From Capniomyces stellatus (lineage: Eukaryota; Kickxellomycota; Harpellomycetes; Harpellales; Legeriomycetaceae): DNA of 64,000 nucleotides. Position numbers and translations under genes: made by a program. Of this stretch, positions 48,001 through 59,448 are shown piece by piece. The stretch covers positions 124,001-188,000 of the forward strand of contig LUVW01000033.1 in assembly GCA_001661515.1 (NCBI GenBank), given 5' to 3'. The stretch's first letter is position 1. Each line of letters opens with the position of its first letter. The notes under the pieces are model-generated. The model did not search any database, was not told the DNA's origin, and saw only the letters and a program-made list of their open reading frames with translations.

Positions 48001-48878
48001 CAATGGCGTCTGCGGGGCTAAAGAACATTTCGGCAAAGCATATAGCGTTAGCGTCAATAGCGCTGGATGTTGGGGTGGAACTGATCAACACGACCCAGAA
48101 GATCCTGGGGTTCAGCGTGGACAGCACGCAGGCAGCGTTGCTAGGAGTATTTGACCAGATCAGATTTGACTACATGGCCCACCGCGACGAACTGTTCAAG
48201 AAGCTGCTGGCCATAATGGGTGACCGTGCAAGTGTCCATGTTGCCACAATTGCCCGGACAAACTACGACGATTTGGTTGGGTTGCCCAGTCCAGGTGCCG
48301 CCCTCATCCTTACTGAACTGGCTAGACTGCACAGGATTCTTTCCCGCTACCTCAAGTCCTCCGACATGCTTTTGACCTTCCGCTCTATTGTGTCCATCTA
48401 CGACCTCAAACTCAAACCCGTTCTCGAGTCCCAAGTCCTTGTCGCCACTGTTGTTGGAAAACTCAACATCATCAACGACCTGCGCGAACTCAACATTTCT
48501 CTCTCCTCCCTGCCCCACGTCCCCAACCTCTCTGACATGCTTGAGATTCTTGCAAACAACATCAACCTCGTCTCTGACTTTTTACCCCCCACAACTCCCC
48601 CCACTCCCCCCACTAGTGCTCGTGCTGACTACCAGAAACGGGCCCAACAGGATCACGATGGTGAAAATTATGACTATAGCGACCAAAGCATCAACCAATC
48701 AAGCTCCGAATCTCTATATATCGGTGGTGTTCAAGTAAACGTCCCTAAATCCCATAGCCAAATCTCTTCTCCTACCAACTCCAACTCTCCATCACTGTTG
48801 GTTTCTGATCCTAATACTGTTTCTGTTGCTGACCCTGTTACTTTACCATGTCATTCTATAGATTCTGATAGTAATTGA
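45067..48878 (+). CDS. VPS54: GARP/EARP tethering complex subunit Vps54
   Basis: Two exons, 45067-47035 and 47134-48878, encode 1,237 residues. Vps54 tethers endosome-derived vesicles at the trans-Golgi network. The N-terminal half shows KSVKYGTFKKYVDQVEEEY, VPSIFFSKTFDLEDPGTF, and the coiled LNEYLDRVETELTREI segment. The C-terminal Vps54 domain carries NNTSYAVVGSVLVLIKIVYDY and FNSRVCQVVLGAGAM followed by GLKNISAKHIALAS, which are diagnostic. Low-complexity stretches are inserted: an (E/R)n run at residues 13-40, a Ser/Glu/Gly run coded by hexamer repeats (about 47500-47612) and an Asn/Ser run (about 47710-47790). The ATG at 45067 and a second in-frame ATG at 45187 are both possible starts. 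It follows GID4 on the same strand after 514 bp. Confidence 0.9.
47500..47790. repeat. Coding microsatellites inside VPS54
   Basis: Hexamer (TCTGAA/TCTGGA)n encodes Ser-Glu/Ser-Gly repeats, followed after about 100 bp by (AATAGT)n encoding Asn-Ser repeats. Both stay in frame. Confidence 0.85.
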
Positions 48879-50001
48879 TTTTACTGATTATATCGATTTT
48901 ACTGATTATATCGATTTTGCTGATTTTACTGATTTTACTGATTTTACTGATTATATTGATTATATCGATTCTATCGATTTTATTTCTATAAAAAGCTAAT
49001 CTGTTGCTTTATTATTATTATTATTATTAATAATTCAAGGGGTCCCCAGTTCTATTTATATTCCCACTATTATATTACTAATATTTGGTTACTAATTACT
49101 TTTTAATAGTCGAATGTAACATAAAAGCAGCTTTTTTGTTTTTGTTTTGGAGATTCAAAACGCAAAATCTATTTTACAAAATATGTATAGTGCAACGATA
49201 ACATAGCCAATACAGAATAGAACCCCAGACTTTTATTATCATTACAGTTTTAACGTTATTATCGATATTGAACTAGCTTCAGGATTTTTTGTTATTATTT
49301 TTTTTTTCCATTTTTGTTGTGATCAAAAAGTCTATGCAAGTTGTGAGATTAACACTTATTCATTCTCCATTTTTGTTTATATAAAAAGAACAATTATAGA
49401 TTGGTCAGTATAGCAATTGCATAGTTTCTATAACTTGAAGTTGCGAATAGACGATACAACCGACAATTTACGATTTATTTTTACGATTTATTTTTAGTTT
49501 TGGTTTAGGTTTTGGTTCTTTACGCCGAATGTGTTGCAAGCTTATTCCAGAGTAGTTTGTCTTTTTTTTATTTTTTTTCCCATTCTAGTTGTAATTCTGA
49601 TTCTTTTTCTCTAATTTCTTTCTTCTTTTCTTTTCTTTTTTTTTTTTGGTTTATTTAATTTATTTATTTTGCTACTGTAGCAATCCAAGGTAAAAAAGAG
49701 GAAAGAAAGAAAAGAAGGAAAAAAAAAGGGAGGTGGAAGAATTTAGGAGGCTTGTAAACAGCAATAATAACAACGAAAAAGAAGTAATAGGACGGAATAA
49801 GAGGAGTTAACATCAAGTGGGATAGCAACACGAAGAAAGTTATTCTATTTTTTTAAAAAAATATATATAAAGCAAGTAGGAGTGGAAGTGGTGGTGGTGG
49901 AAGCGGGAGGAAGCAGAGAGGAATAGATAAATATAAAACAACAAAAAACTATATAACGATAAAACGATAAATCCGACAGAAACAATAGTATAATAGCAAT
50001 A
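48879..50001. other. Intergenic DNA between VPS54 and the MAPKK gene
   Basis: Immediately after the VPS54 stop, 48880-48982 is a degenerate tandem built on TGATTTTAC and TGATTATATC units. The rest is AT-rich with C/T-rich runs at about 49610-49650. No gene was seen. Confidence 0.55.
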
Positions 50002-51626
50002 ATGTCGTTACGAAAGAAGCGGAATTTCAAGGGGTTGGCGTTACCAATGAATCCGGAAACAACAGGCGATGGTGGCGGAGGAGCAGCAGAAAGAGTGATT
50101 GGCGAGAGTATGGATGTGGAAATGAGCCAGATAACTGAAGAGGACGGCGAGGATAGAGAGAGTAAGAGTAGAGAACGGACAGGAAAAGCGATAAATTCAT
50201 CTAGTTTAGGTTTTGGTTTTGAAGATGGGTTGATGATAAAGGAAGAGGATATTTCTGTTGAATGTGTAATGGGCTCTGGAGTTAGCGGAACTGTAAGCAA
50301 GGTTTTGCATCTACCAACAAACACGATTATGGCGATGAAGGCAAGTTTCAACCTTTTTTATTTGCTTTTTTTTTATATACATCTACTATTGCTAGTACTG
50401 ATTGTTCAATTAAAAAATAGTTGAATTTATTCTTGCATTTAGGTTGTGAGAATCGAAGCCAGCATTCGACTTCAAGTTTTAAAAGAACTCCAGATTCTTC
50501 ACGGCTGCAATTCCCCAAACATCATTTCTTTTTTTGGCTCTTACCCATCAGACAATGTGATCAAAATCTGCATGGAGTATATGGATCTTGGGTAAACTAA
50601 TCAGATACTTGTATAATCGAGTCGGACTCTAATGGAACTGTGCTGTTTACTTATTTATTTATTTTTGTTTTGCGTCTTTTGTTAATTTAGGTCTTTTGAC
50701 AGTATTTACAAGCGATATGGCCCGATTCCAGTTGATGTTTTAGGAATGTTGACAGTTTCCGTAAGTTTTGTTCCCTACTTTATTTACCATTTTTAGCCTG
50801 TTTACTTGTAGCGATAATAACAGTACTAACGTTTTTATTTCATGTGCTTACTATTTCTGTACTTTACACACTGTAAATAACATTGCATAGGTGATTCAAG
50901 GACTGACGTACCTGTACAACACGCATAGGATTATGCACAGAGGTAAAAAAAAAAATCTATGAAGATTCAAAAGCTAATAAACAAACAAATAACGGAACCT
51001 TGTTACAAATCTGTACACCCCTCTACCTACAAACTCCATAGATATAAAGCCGTCAAACATTCTAGTAAATTCAAAAGGGTACATAAAAATATGTGATTTC
51101 GGAATCAGCAAGGAAATGGTAAACTCGATAGCAAACACTTTTGTTGGCACCGCCTCCTACATGTCTCCAGAACGCATGCAGGGCAGCAGTTACACCGTAA
51201 AGTCTGATGTCTGGTCGCTAGGCACCACATTAATGGAACTCGCCCTTGGAAGCTATCCCTTCCGAACAGAGGGCGACAACATGACTATCTTTGAAATGCT
51301 CGATTATATTGCCAACGAAAAGCTTCCAAGTCTAGACAGGTCCAAATTCCCCTCAGAGTTGTGTGATTTGGTTGAGTGCTGGTAAGTATTACCCACCCAT
51401 TATTATTCTCTATTCACATCATTATTCACCACTATTCACATTGCTTTTACTAATGTATTGTTTATTAACTTTTACGACCGGTTAATCTCGTCTTATTAGT
51501 TTGATTAAAGATCCCAAAGGCCGACCAACCCCATCAATGCTCATAAAACACCCGTTTGTTCAACAGTATTCCCAAAAACGCATCGATATAGCTGGTTGGG
51601 CAAACTCATTGAAATCCTCTCATTAA
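50002..51626 (+). CDS. MAP kinase kinase (STE7/MEK family)
   Basis: Six exons: 50002-50340, 50443-50591, 50691-50760, 50891-50942, 51042-51381 and 51500-51626, giving 358 residues. It is a dual-specificity kinase expected to phosphorylate a MAPK. Features: glycine loop VMGSGVSGTVSKV (about 89), catalytic Lys113, HRDIKPSNILVN (Asp204), DFG at 222-224, an activation segment SIANTFVGTASYMSPERM with MEK-type phosphosites, SDVWSLGTTLMELALG, and the GRPTPSMLIKHPF end. Intron 1 starts with GCAAGT (GC-AG type) and falls right after the Lys113 codon. Which yeast MAPKK (Mkk1, Pbs2 or Ste7) is the orthologue cannot be settled here; the SIANTFVGT loop is closest in type to Mkk1/Ste7. Confidence 0.92.
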
Positions 51627-53576
51627 ATAACTATACTTTCATTTTACTTTTATTCTATTCTACCAATTGTAATTGTTTACAAATATACCCAAAATCAGCC
51701 TTTTGAACACCACCACTACCAAACCTAGACAATAACCATCCCTCACTCCAACCAAGTTTGGTCAAAGCGAGAAAGAAATCTTATTGATTCCTCTTGTTTT
51801 TTTTGTTTAAAGGGGTACTTTTTTTTTCTTCTTTTTTTTCTTATTCAGTCTTACCCACCAAATAACAAACCCTTTTTTCATTAAGAGTGAATTTGGCAGT
51901 TTTTGCAAGAAAGAAAAAGAATCAAAAAAAAGATTTAAAAAAAAGATAAAAAAAAGAAAAAAACACACACGCACATCAAACAACCACACTACTATTTTTT
52001 TTCCACAATTTTTTTTTTCTCAAGGTCTAGTAACGAAAAAGAAAGATAGTCAAGAATAACACATACAAAAAAAACAAGCTAATATCCCAACATCAAGCAC
52101 AATTTGACAATGAGTAAGAAAGAAGGATGCAAGCAAAAGAAAATGGCAGATCAAATGAAAGGGTTGGATAGGAGGAGGGGAACGGTCAAAGAGTAGTCTG
52201 AATTGAGTTACGTCCCTCTCCCCCAGCTCCTTCACCTTCTGTACTATTTGATAAATCAAACAGACAAAAGAAAAAAAAGGAGGGAGAGAAACGCCTTGCG
52301 TATTGCACTTCATAAATAATTACCACCAGGGAGCGAACTTTCAAAACTAGAGACAAAGCCAAATGAATGGTTTGAACTAGCCATTTCTCCTAGTAAATTC
52401 AACACCTACTAGAATATTTTTTCTGGTCACTTGATTCCCCACCCTGTAAACCCAAGTATACATACATATACAGTGGATGTGTTTTTATTAACAGGATTCT
52501 CAGCAAGAGTACCTCGTTTTTCTTCCTCAGTTTTGGTTTCCCCACCTCTCTACTACTACCGCTATTGTAGTGTTGGCTAGTATTGCTACCAACCGCAAGA
52601 CAACAACGACAATAATAAAAAGATAAAAGATAGAAAAAAAAAGAGAAAAGAAAAGGGGCGAATGGCTTTTCTCAGACCTTCTCCAAGGGTAAATAGTAGG
52701 AACAAAAGTTGTTGTTTGTAAAGACAACGCCTTTTGTTTGTTAGCCCCTGACGCAAGCTTCTGACCGTTCCCCTAAACAACCAATCCTTACCTTTACTTT
52801 CAATCAACCTTTCTTTACCTTTATCCTCATTTCTTTATATTACTCTCATCACTAACTTGATGTTGGTATAGTGTCTTGTTCTTTCCATTGTATAAACTTG
52901 AGATTTCTAACTTTGCTTTTTCTTTTTTTTTTTTAAGGTTTTTTATTTCCGAAAACGAAAATGGAAAAAAAAATAAAAATTTACTAGTTACCTTTGAAAA
53001 TAAAAAGTAAAAAAAAGGGGTTTATAGTGCGTCATTTGGTTAAGGAAAAAAAAATTGATGTCCAGATTCCATTTGTTTTATACTATTCTGAATTTTATTT
53101 TTTTGCTAAAAAGTTTTTTTTTTATTTCAATTCATTTTCAGATTTTCAAAAAAAAAACAGACAAATAATTTTCTTCTTCCCTACTGTTGGATGTGGGCTT
53201 TTTTTAAAAGAAAAAAATGCTGTATTATTTTGTTTCAATTTCCATTGTTTTATTTTAGCATTAAAAAAGTGCAATCCCGTCAATTAAAAAAAAAGTGTAA
53301 TGTTTTTGATAGTTTATTGGTCAAATTGGTAACGATTAATACTGTTTCACTGGAAAAAAGTAGGAGAAAGGGTGGAGAAAATAGAAAAAAATTTACTATT
53401 ATATTTTGTGAATTGTAATTTTGTGATGTCAAGTATTTTTTTTCTTGTTTTTGATTCATTTGATTTTCCTTGTAAAACAAAATTGTAAAGATTTATGCGG
53501 AAAAATGTATGGCAATAAACCCCCCCCAAAAACCAGTAATAATAACCAAAATAAATGAGCGAATGAATAGGCAGAA
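51627..53576. other. Gene-free convergent region
   Basis: Nearly 2 kb of AT-rich sequence with strong poly-A/poly-T strand bias between convergent genes. Open frames are Phe/Lys-rich noise. No gene is supported. Confidence 0.5.
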
Positions 53577-55972
53577 TCAGTTTGCATTCATAATGGCTTC
53601 GATATCCAATCGTGATTTTGGTGTTTGGCGTGTCAAAACCACAGATTTTTTACTGATTGGTCCATTGATACCTGGTTCATTACTACTACGGCTGCCACCA
53701 ACAACGACATTGTCTTCAATTCGAATTCCAATGCCTTGGAAATGTTTAGGATAAATACTGTCGTATGGTACATAAATTCCAGGCTCAACAGTGACCACCA
53801 TTCCGTTTCTGAGTTCGAGTCCTCTACTTATATCGCCAGTGTCATGGACATTCATTCCTAGGTAGTGTGACAGGTGGTGTGGGTAAAGTCTCCTTGACAA
53901 GCTATTAACAGTCAAGTCCTTAAAGCCCAGAGAACTAAGCTCTCGAACCAACATCCGCGCAGACATGTTGTGCAGGTCGTTTAAGCTCAGTCCGCTATCC
54001 GAGTTTGCCTCCTTAATTGTTTCTTCTTGGACCAACAGCACTGCGTCGTAAAGGTCGGCTTGCGCAGCTGAATACTTTCCGTTTACTGGGAACGTCCTGC
54101 TGATGTCTGCGGTATACGACGAATACTCCATTCCTGCATCCACAAGAACCAAATCCCCACTTCTAAAATATATAAAAGCAAGAGAAAGTCAGTTTTTTTT
54201 TTTTTTTTTTTTGCTTCCCCCTTCCCTCCTTCCCTTCCCTCTTTTTTTTGTGTGTATTAAAAATTGCTTACTTTATTGGCATGTTGTTCTGGACATAATG
54301 CAGAACCAACGCTCGATCTCCTGACGCAAATACCGGCACATACCCGTGTCTTGCCAACGACGCGGTATCGCCACAACTGAGCTTTGAATAGTGTTCAAAG
54401 GCCGACGCCAACACGTCCTCGTTAATTCCGGGCTTGCAAGTTGCGTACACCTGTTTAAACCCAACTGCCGAAATGTCTGCTGCTTTTTGGAGCAACTTGA
54501 TTTCGTTCTCCGACTTTATCAGGCGCAGATTTTGGACACGTTTGTCAACTCCCACAAGTTTGGCTGTTGCATTGGCTATGTATTTAAAATGTTTCAGTTA
54601 GATGTTAATGACATGTATTTCAAATCGAACGTTTCCACTATAGTCAACTCGTTCTTTTTTTTCTTTTTTTCTTTCTTGATTTCTTTTTCGAATAAGCAAG
54701 TAATAATTAGCAGTGCTTTCATCTCTTCCAAACCTTCTTTGCAGATTTCTAGAACTTTGTTCGAATTTGATCCTAATACCGTGTCGTTTTTGGACGGTAT
54801 GTCCATGTATATCTTTGCAGAATCCGTCAGCTTTGCGTTTTTGATCATGCTCTTTGACCGCTTTTCCAACTCCTGGATTGGCCAGGCTTCATCAGCACCA
54901 AAAATATCAACTGCACTGCACAGCCCGTTCCTTGGCCCATCCCAAACCTCGCGTTCAAAGTCCTTTTTCTCACAGAACAGTGTTGTTTTGTATCCCTTTT
55001 GTACCAAGCTTGTTTTTTCTAGGTCATTATTATGGCGGTTATTATGGCGATTATTATTATATTCGTGTTTCTTGATGAGTTGATTGTATTAACCAACACC
55101 GTCAACAGCCTCACAAAAAAAAAAAAGAAGGTTCATTGATATTATTAATGCTGTGATTACCAATAATCACAGCCGAGTTTGGTTCGTTCCACCCTGTAAT
55201 GTAATAAAAATTTGTGTCTTGTCGGAACGGATAGCTAACAACAACAACAACAAGTTGGTACTGTGAAAGAATAAACAGAATGGTGTTCAAGTTCCGCATG
55301 TAAAAGTTGAGCGAATAAATAAATTGAAATAATAACCGGAATGCGTACTTACAACACATGAGGTGAGTAGTATCGTGTTGAGGCACTGAAAAGGATTACC
55401 AAACTGCCCTCAGGCAAATCCTCAACCAAGTTGGATTTACGCTCTTCGAATTCGGTTTTAGGTATTCCAGGCACAACTATTGAAGATGAAATACAAAGGT
55501 GGAATAAGATAAACCCGTTACTGTTGTAGTGTTTTTTTTTCGGTACTGTACAAACGCTATATATATATGTGTGTGTGTGTGTTTGTGTATACTTTACGTT
55601 CGTTTGGTTTTACAAGCAGCGGATTGACTTGGTTTGTTGGTTGGCCAAACCAATTTTCGGTTATTGGATCCATTTTTTGAGGGGTTTGGAACAGCCCAAA
55701 CCTTCTATTTACTTCACATTGGCCTAGCACAAAAAGATATATTTAACGAGTTTGAGGGATCCCAATTTATCACAATAAAAAAAACCTTAAAAAAAAAAAC
55801 CACAAGACAACTAAACAAAGAGCAAAGTGGAATTGGTAGAGTGGAATTGGCAGCGTGGGTTAGTTGGTAAAGTGGGTTAGTTGGTGGTTGACAAACATGA
55901 CTTACTAAAGTTTCTGACTAGTAGATTTAACCGAGTTGGTCTGAATTTCAAAGTGAATGCGGTTCTCAACAT
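53577..55972 (-). CDS. ICP55: Mitochondrial X-Pro aminopeptidase (ICP55/XPNPEP3)
   Basis: Seven exons on the minus strand: 55972-55906, 55723-55598, 55476-55353, 55234-55161, 55018-54734, 54575-54272 and 54162-53577, giving 521 residues. ICP55 trims one residue from proteins after presequence cleavage, stabilising them. The N-terminus is an Arg-rich mitochondrial targeting sequence (MLRTAFTLKFRPTRLN). The N-domain has GQPTNQVNPLLVKP and YPFRQDTNFYYITGWNEP. The pita-bread domain keeps all five metal ligands: Asp335 (VDAG), Asp346 (ADISRT), His426 (HYLGMNVHD), Glu453 (EPGIYVP) and Glu476 (IRIED). Exon 5 boundaries are the least certain: its acceptor has a poor pyrimidine tract and its donor is GTTTGG, chosen because phase and family fit agree on both sides. 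Confidence 0.88.
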
Positions 55973-56382
55973 ATTTGAAATAGCAGTATTCGTGATGTAA
56001 ACGCGGTTTGAGTTTACTGTATAGTGATTTGGGTTGCTGTTAAGTAGTAATCTAGAAAGAAGAAGAAAAACAATAGGTATTAGACAAAACAAATGAATGG
56101 AGGTTGAGAAAAAGGGGGGAAAGTTTAACTCCAAAGAATCAGTTTAGAATTAAAGTTGATTAGAATGGCAATAATAGAATGGGAAAAAAAAAAGGGCGGA
56201 TTACCAAAAACAAATGAACAAATCAGAGAGTCGTGTTGGTTATTTAATTTGATTATAAAAAAGAAAAACGATCAAAATCTATATTCAGTGATGTATTTGG
56301 GAGAGGTAAATAAAGAAAAGGTAAATAAGGAAAAGGTAAATGAAGAAAAAGTTGATTATTGCTATTTGTGTAATTGACAGAG
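55973..56382. other. Spacer between SCYL2-like gene and ICP55
   Basis: About 400 bp holding the ICP55 leader/promoter and the 3' end of the upstream minus-strand gene. A gtaaataaggaaaag repeat at about 56306-56350 is present. No gene was seen. Confidence 0.5.
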
Positions 56383-59300
56383 TTACGAAAACGGATCAAA
56401 AATAGACAAGTCGTTGGCTTTTTTGTTGTTGTTGTTATTGTTGTTGTTGTTGATTGGTGGAGGTAATGTGGACTTTTGATTTATTGGGTTCATAATAGTC
56501 ATGCTAATACTATTAGTGACAATATTGGCGGTACTGGTTGTGGTGCTGGTAGTGGAGTTTAGAGATTTGAAGTTTGGAGTGCTGTAGCTGTTGCTGGAGA
56601 GGCCGGTTGATATTGGCAAGGAGAAGTTTGAAGGTTTGGATATGGAGGATTTAAATGCGTTGATGTCGTAGGTGGGGTTTGTTGGATTGATTTTGGGGGG
56701 GATTGGGGAGGAAGAGTGTACATTATGAATAGTGTGTACATTATGAGCAGTTTGTACATTATGAGCAGTTTGTACATTTTGTGTGTGGTGTGCGTTGTAA
56801 GAGTTGGTTGGTAGTGGATGTTGGTGGAGTGTAAAGCTGCCAAAGTCGGAATCAAAGCTATCGTCGCGGTCAATGATACTGGAGGAGGCGTGGATGGTTG
56901 GTTTGATTGGTTTGATTGGTTGGTGGGGGTTGGTGGAGGGATTTGTGGCGGTTGGGGAGTCGTAGAGAGAGAACTTTGAGGGTATAGGGGGAGGATTGGA
57001 GGAGGTATTTGAGATTGGGGGGAGGGTTGGGGGAATTCTGTGGGAGGGTGGGGGTTGGCTTTGGGAAGAGTTGGGGGGATTGATGCTGGTGGAGATGGGG
57101 GGAGCAGTGGGGGGAGGGTTGGGGGAATGGGAGTGGGATTGAGTGAGTCGTTTGCGGGCAGAAGCCTCAAGGTCGCGGCTAATGGCGTTGATGACAGCGA
57201 TAATGTCGTCAAACTGAGCGTTGGTGTATAAAGTGGAGGTATCAACAACAATGCCCCACAGGTGCGGGATGAGAAAAGCAGCAGCGTCCTTTTGGGAGAC
57301 GAGGCTGGACTGGACAAGTTTCAAGTACACCTTGCCAATACGAGCAACAATCTGGGCGTCTTTAGACTTTGTGCGGACCATCATGGGCACGAGCTCAGAA
57401 TTGACGAGATTTTTGTCGAGTGAGCCAACAAGTAGTAGGATGGAGTCGAGGGCGTACAGTTTGAGGGAAAGAACGTTGGCGCGCATGTACACTTTCTGGA
57501 CCAGGGGAAACAGCGTGGTTGTTACCTGGGCGTACTCGATGTGTTCTGCAACTACTGGCACAGCTACTAGAGCTCTTTCTAGCTGTACGTTGTCCCTTGA
57601 CACGTCCAGTACCTTGTACAGCAGCGCCAGAATCACCGACTCGAACTTGTCGCTGCTCATCAGCCTCTTGAACACCAGCACGTTGTCCAGCACACTCGCT
57701 ACCGCCATTTGCGACTCTACTATCTCCGCGCTCTCCAGAACCGCCTCCAGCTTCGCCATCGTGTTGTTCATAAACTCCATCGGTGTCTGCAGCTTCACTA
57801 TATACATCAGATTCACCATCATCCACCCCAGCATCTCTTTATTCTCCTTGTTTATTGCCAACGCCGATCCCAACATCGTCAAAATCTTTCTCTTCAGCAC
57901 TGATTCTGAGAACTCTGGCAGCACCTTCACCATCCCCTTCATAAACTCTATTCTCTCCTCCATCGTCCGCTCCAATATTCCCTCCAAATACTGGATCGTC
58001 CCCACCAATACATTGTCAAAGTATTTCCCCGCCCCAAACTCCTTTAACGTCATTCTAAATTCTGGCTCCACCACTGTCAATCTCCTTATCGCCTCTATTT
58101 ACCATTACCCCCAATTTATTTATTTATTAATTTTATTTAATTATTCTATTTATTATTCTATTTAATTATTCTATTTATTATTCTATTTATTATTCTATTT
58201 ATTAATTATTCTATTTATATATTAATTATCTCTCTATATTTATTAATTAATTATCCAATTATCAACTAATTACCTCTTATATATTCCGCCAAATCTTCAT
58301 ACTTGGCTCCACTCCCAAGCCCCGCCACCTTCCGTTTATACTTTTGGATATCTCGGTCGCTACTTATCACCGACTCTCCCTTCTTATAGCAACTATGCAT
58401 CAAACAACCTAGCGAAAACACATCGTTTGTTGGTCCCACCTCGTTGTCAATTACGTACTCTGGCGCTAGAAAGTCCAGGTCTGGCTGCACATGTCTTGGT
58501 AACCCGTAATTGTACTCGAATCGGTCGCTGTTATACCTGCTCTTTTTCTGCTCTGTCTGCTTTGAAAATCCAAACCTATTTTACAGTTTACCAATCTTAA
58601 TACTCTTCCTCAATTTCTCTCTACTCTATTATATATATACTATTATCTTTCTGCTCTTCCTCCTCCCCCACCCCCTCCCACCTCCACAACTCTTACCCTC
58701 CTAGCTTCCAATCTCCCGCTGAATTAATCAACACACTCATTGGATTTATATTCCCGTGAACCAGCTTCACTTCATTGTGCAAAAACTCAAGTCCCTTCAG
58801 CAACTGATCCATCCCCCTTTGAATCTCCAAATCATCCAACTCATACCTTTCCTCCCCAACTCCCAACCCCTCATCTCTCCCCCGGTTACCCCTACCTCCC
58901 CCTTCAAACCTATCGCTGTGCTGCCCACCACTCCCAAACCCCTCCAACCCCCTTGCCCCCTCTCTCCCCCTGTCTCTACCCCCCTTATCCCCCAAACTAA
59001 TCGAATCATACAAACTGCACAGCACCTGCTCCGTTATAAACGTTATCGCCCCTCTTGTCTCCTCAACCGGCTCAACTACCTTCAAAATCGACGGATGTCT
59101 TATTCTCGTCAATTGACTCACCTCCCTCTTTAACAAGTCATACACCAACCCTTGCTCCCCACTATCCATAAACCTCCCCCCTCCCTCCATCCCCCCTCCC
59201 CTGTCAAAGTACGACTTTTCAAACACCCACGCCGTCACTTCCACCCCCGAACTCCGGTGTCGCGCCGCATACAGCTTCCAAAGCCCCGACCGCCCCGAAG

Positions 59301-59448
59301 ACTCACTTCCCTCTAGCTTCACATCATATTCCCTTGACAACTTGCCCCCCAACACCGTCAGATTCGCATTCACTTGCTTTATCGTTTGTGTTGCTGCTAA
59401 ATTCGCATTCGCCGCAAAATCTTTTAACTTTGTAAAGTACCCCTCCAT
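56383..59448 (-). CDS. SCY1-like pseudokinase, SCYL2/Ppk32 type
   Basis: Three exons on the minus strand: 59448-58697, 58575-58274 and 58094-56383, giving 921 residues. SCYL2 proteins work in clathrin-dependent traffic between Golgi and endosomes. The kinase-like domain has VEVTAWVFEKSYFD in place of the catalytic-Lys strand, LVHGNINPMSVLIN (HGN 231-233 instead of HRD) and GGFGFS instead of DFG, so catalysis is unlikely. A Gly/Arg-rich insert (about 175-200) interrupts the C-lobe. HEAT-like helices follow (VLVGTIQYLEGILERTMEER, LVSQKDAAAFLIPHLW). The C-terminus is Pro/Ser/Asn-rich with NH-repeat stretches and ends in a DPFS motif, consistent with clathrin/adaptor binding. Intron 2 is a (TATTCTATTTAT)-rich repeat. 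Confidence 0.85.
58105..58260. repeat. AT-rich tandem repeat in SCYL2-like intron
   Basis: Irregular tandem of ATTCTATTTATT units filling most of the 179-nt intron 2. Confidence 0.75.

Noticed and set aside
57221..58165. 314-codon plus-strand frame opposite the SCYL2-like gene
   Set aside because: Shadow of the conserved minus-strand HEAT-like coding region; Ser/Thr-rich without motifs.
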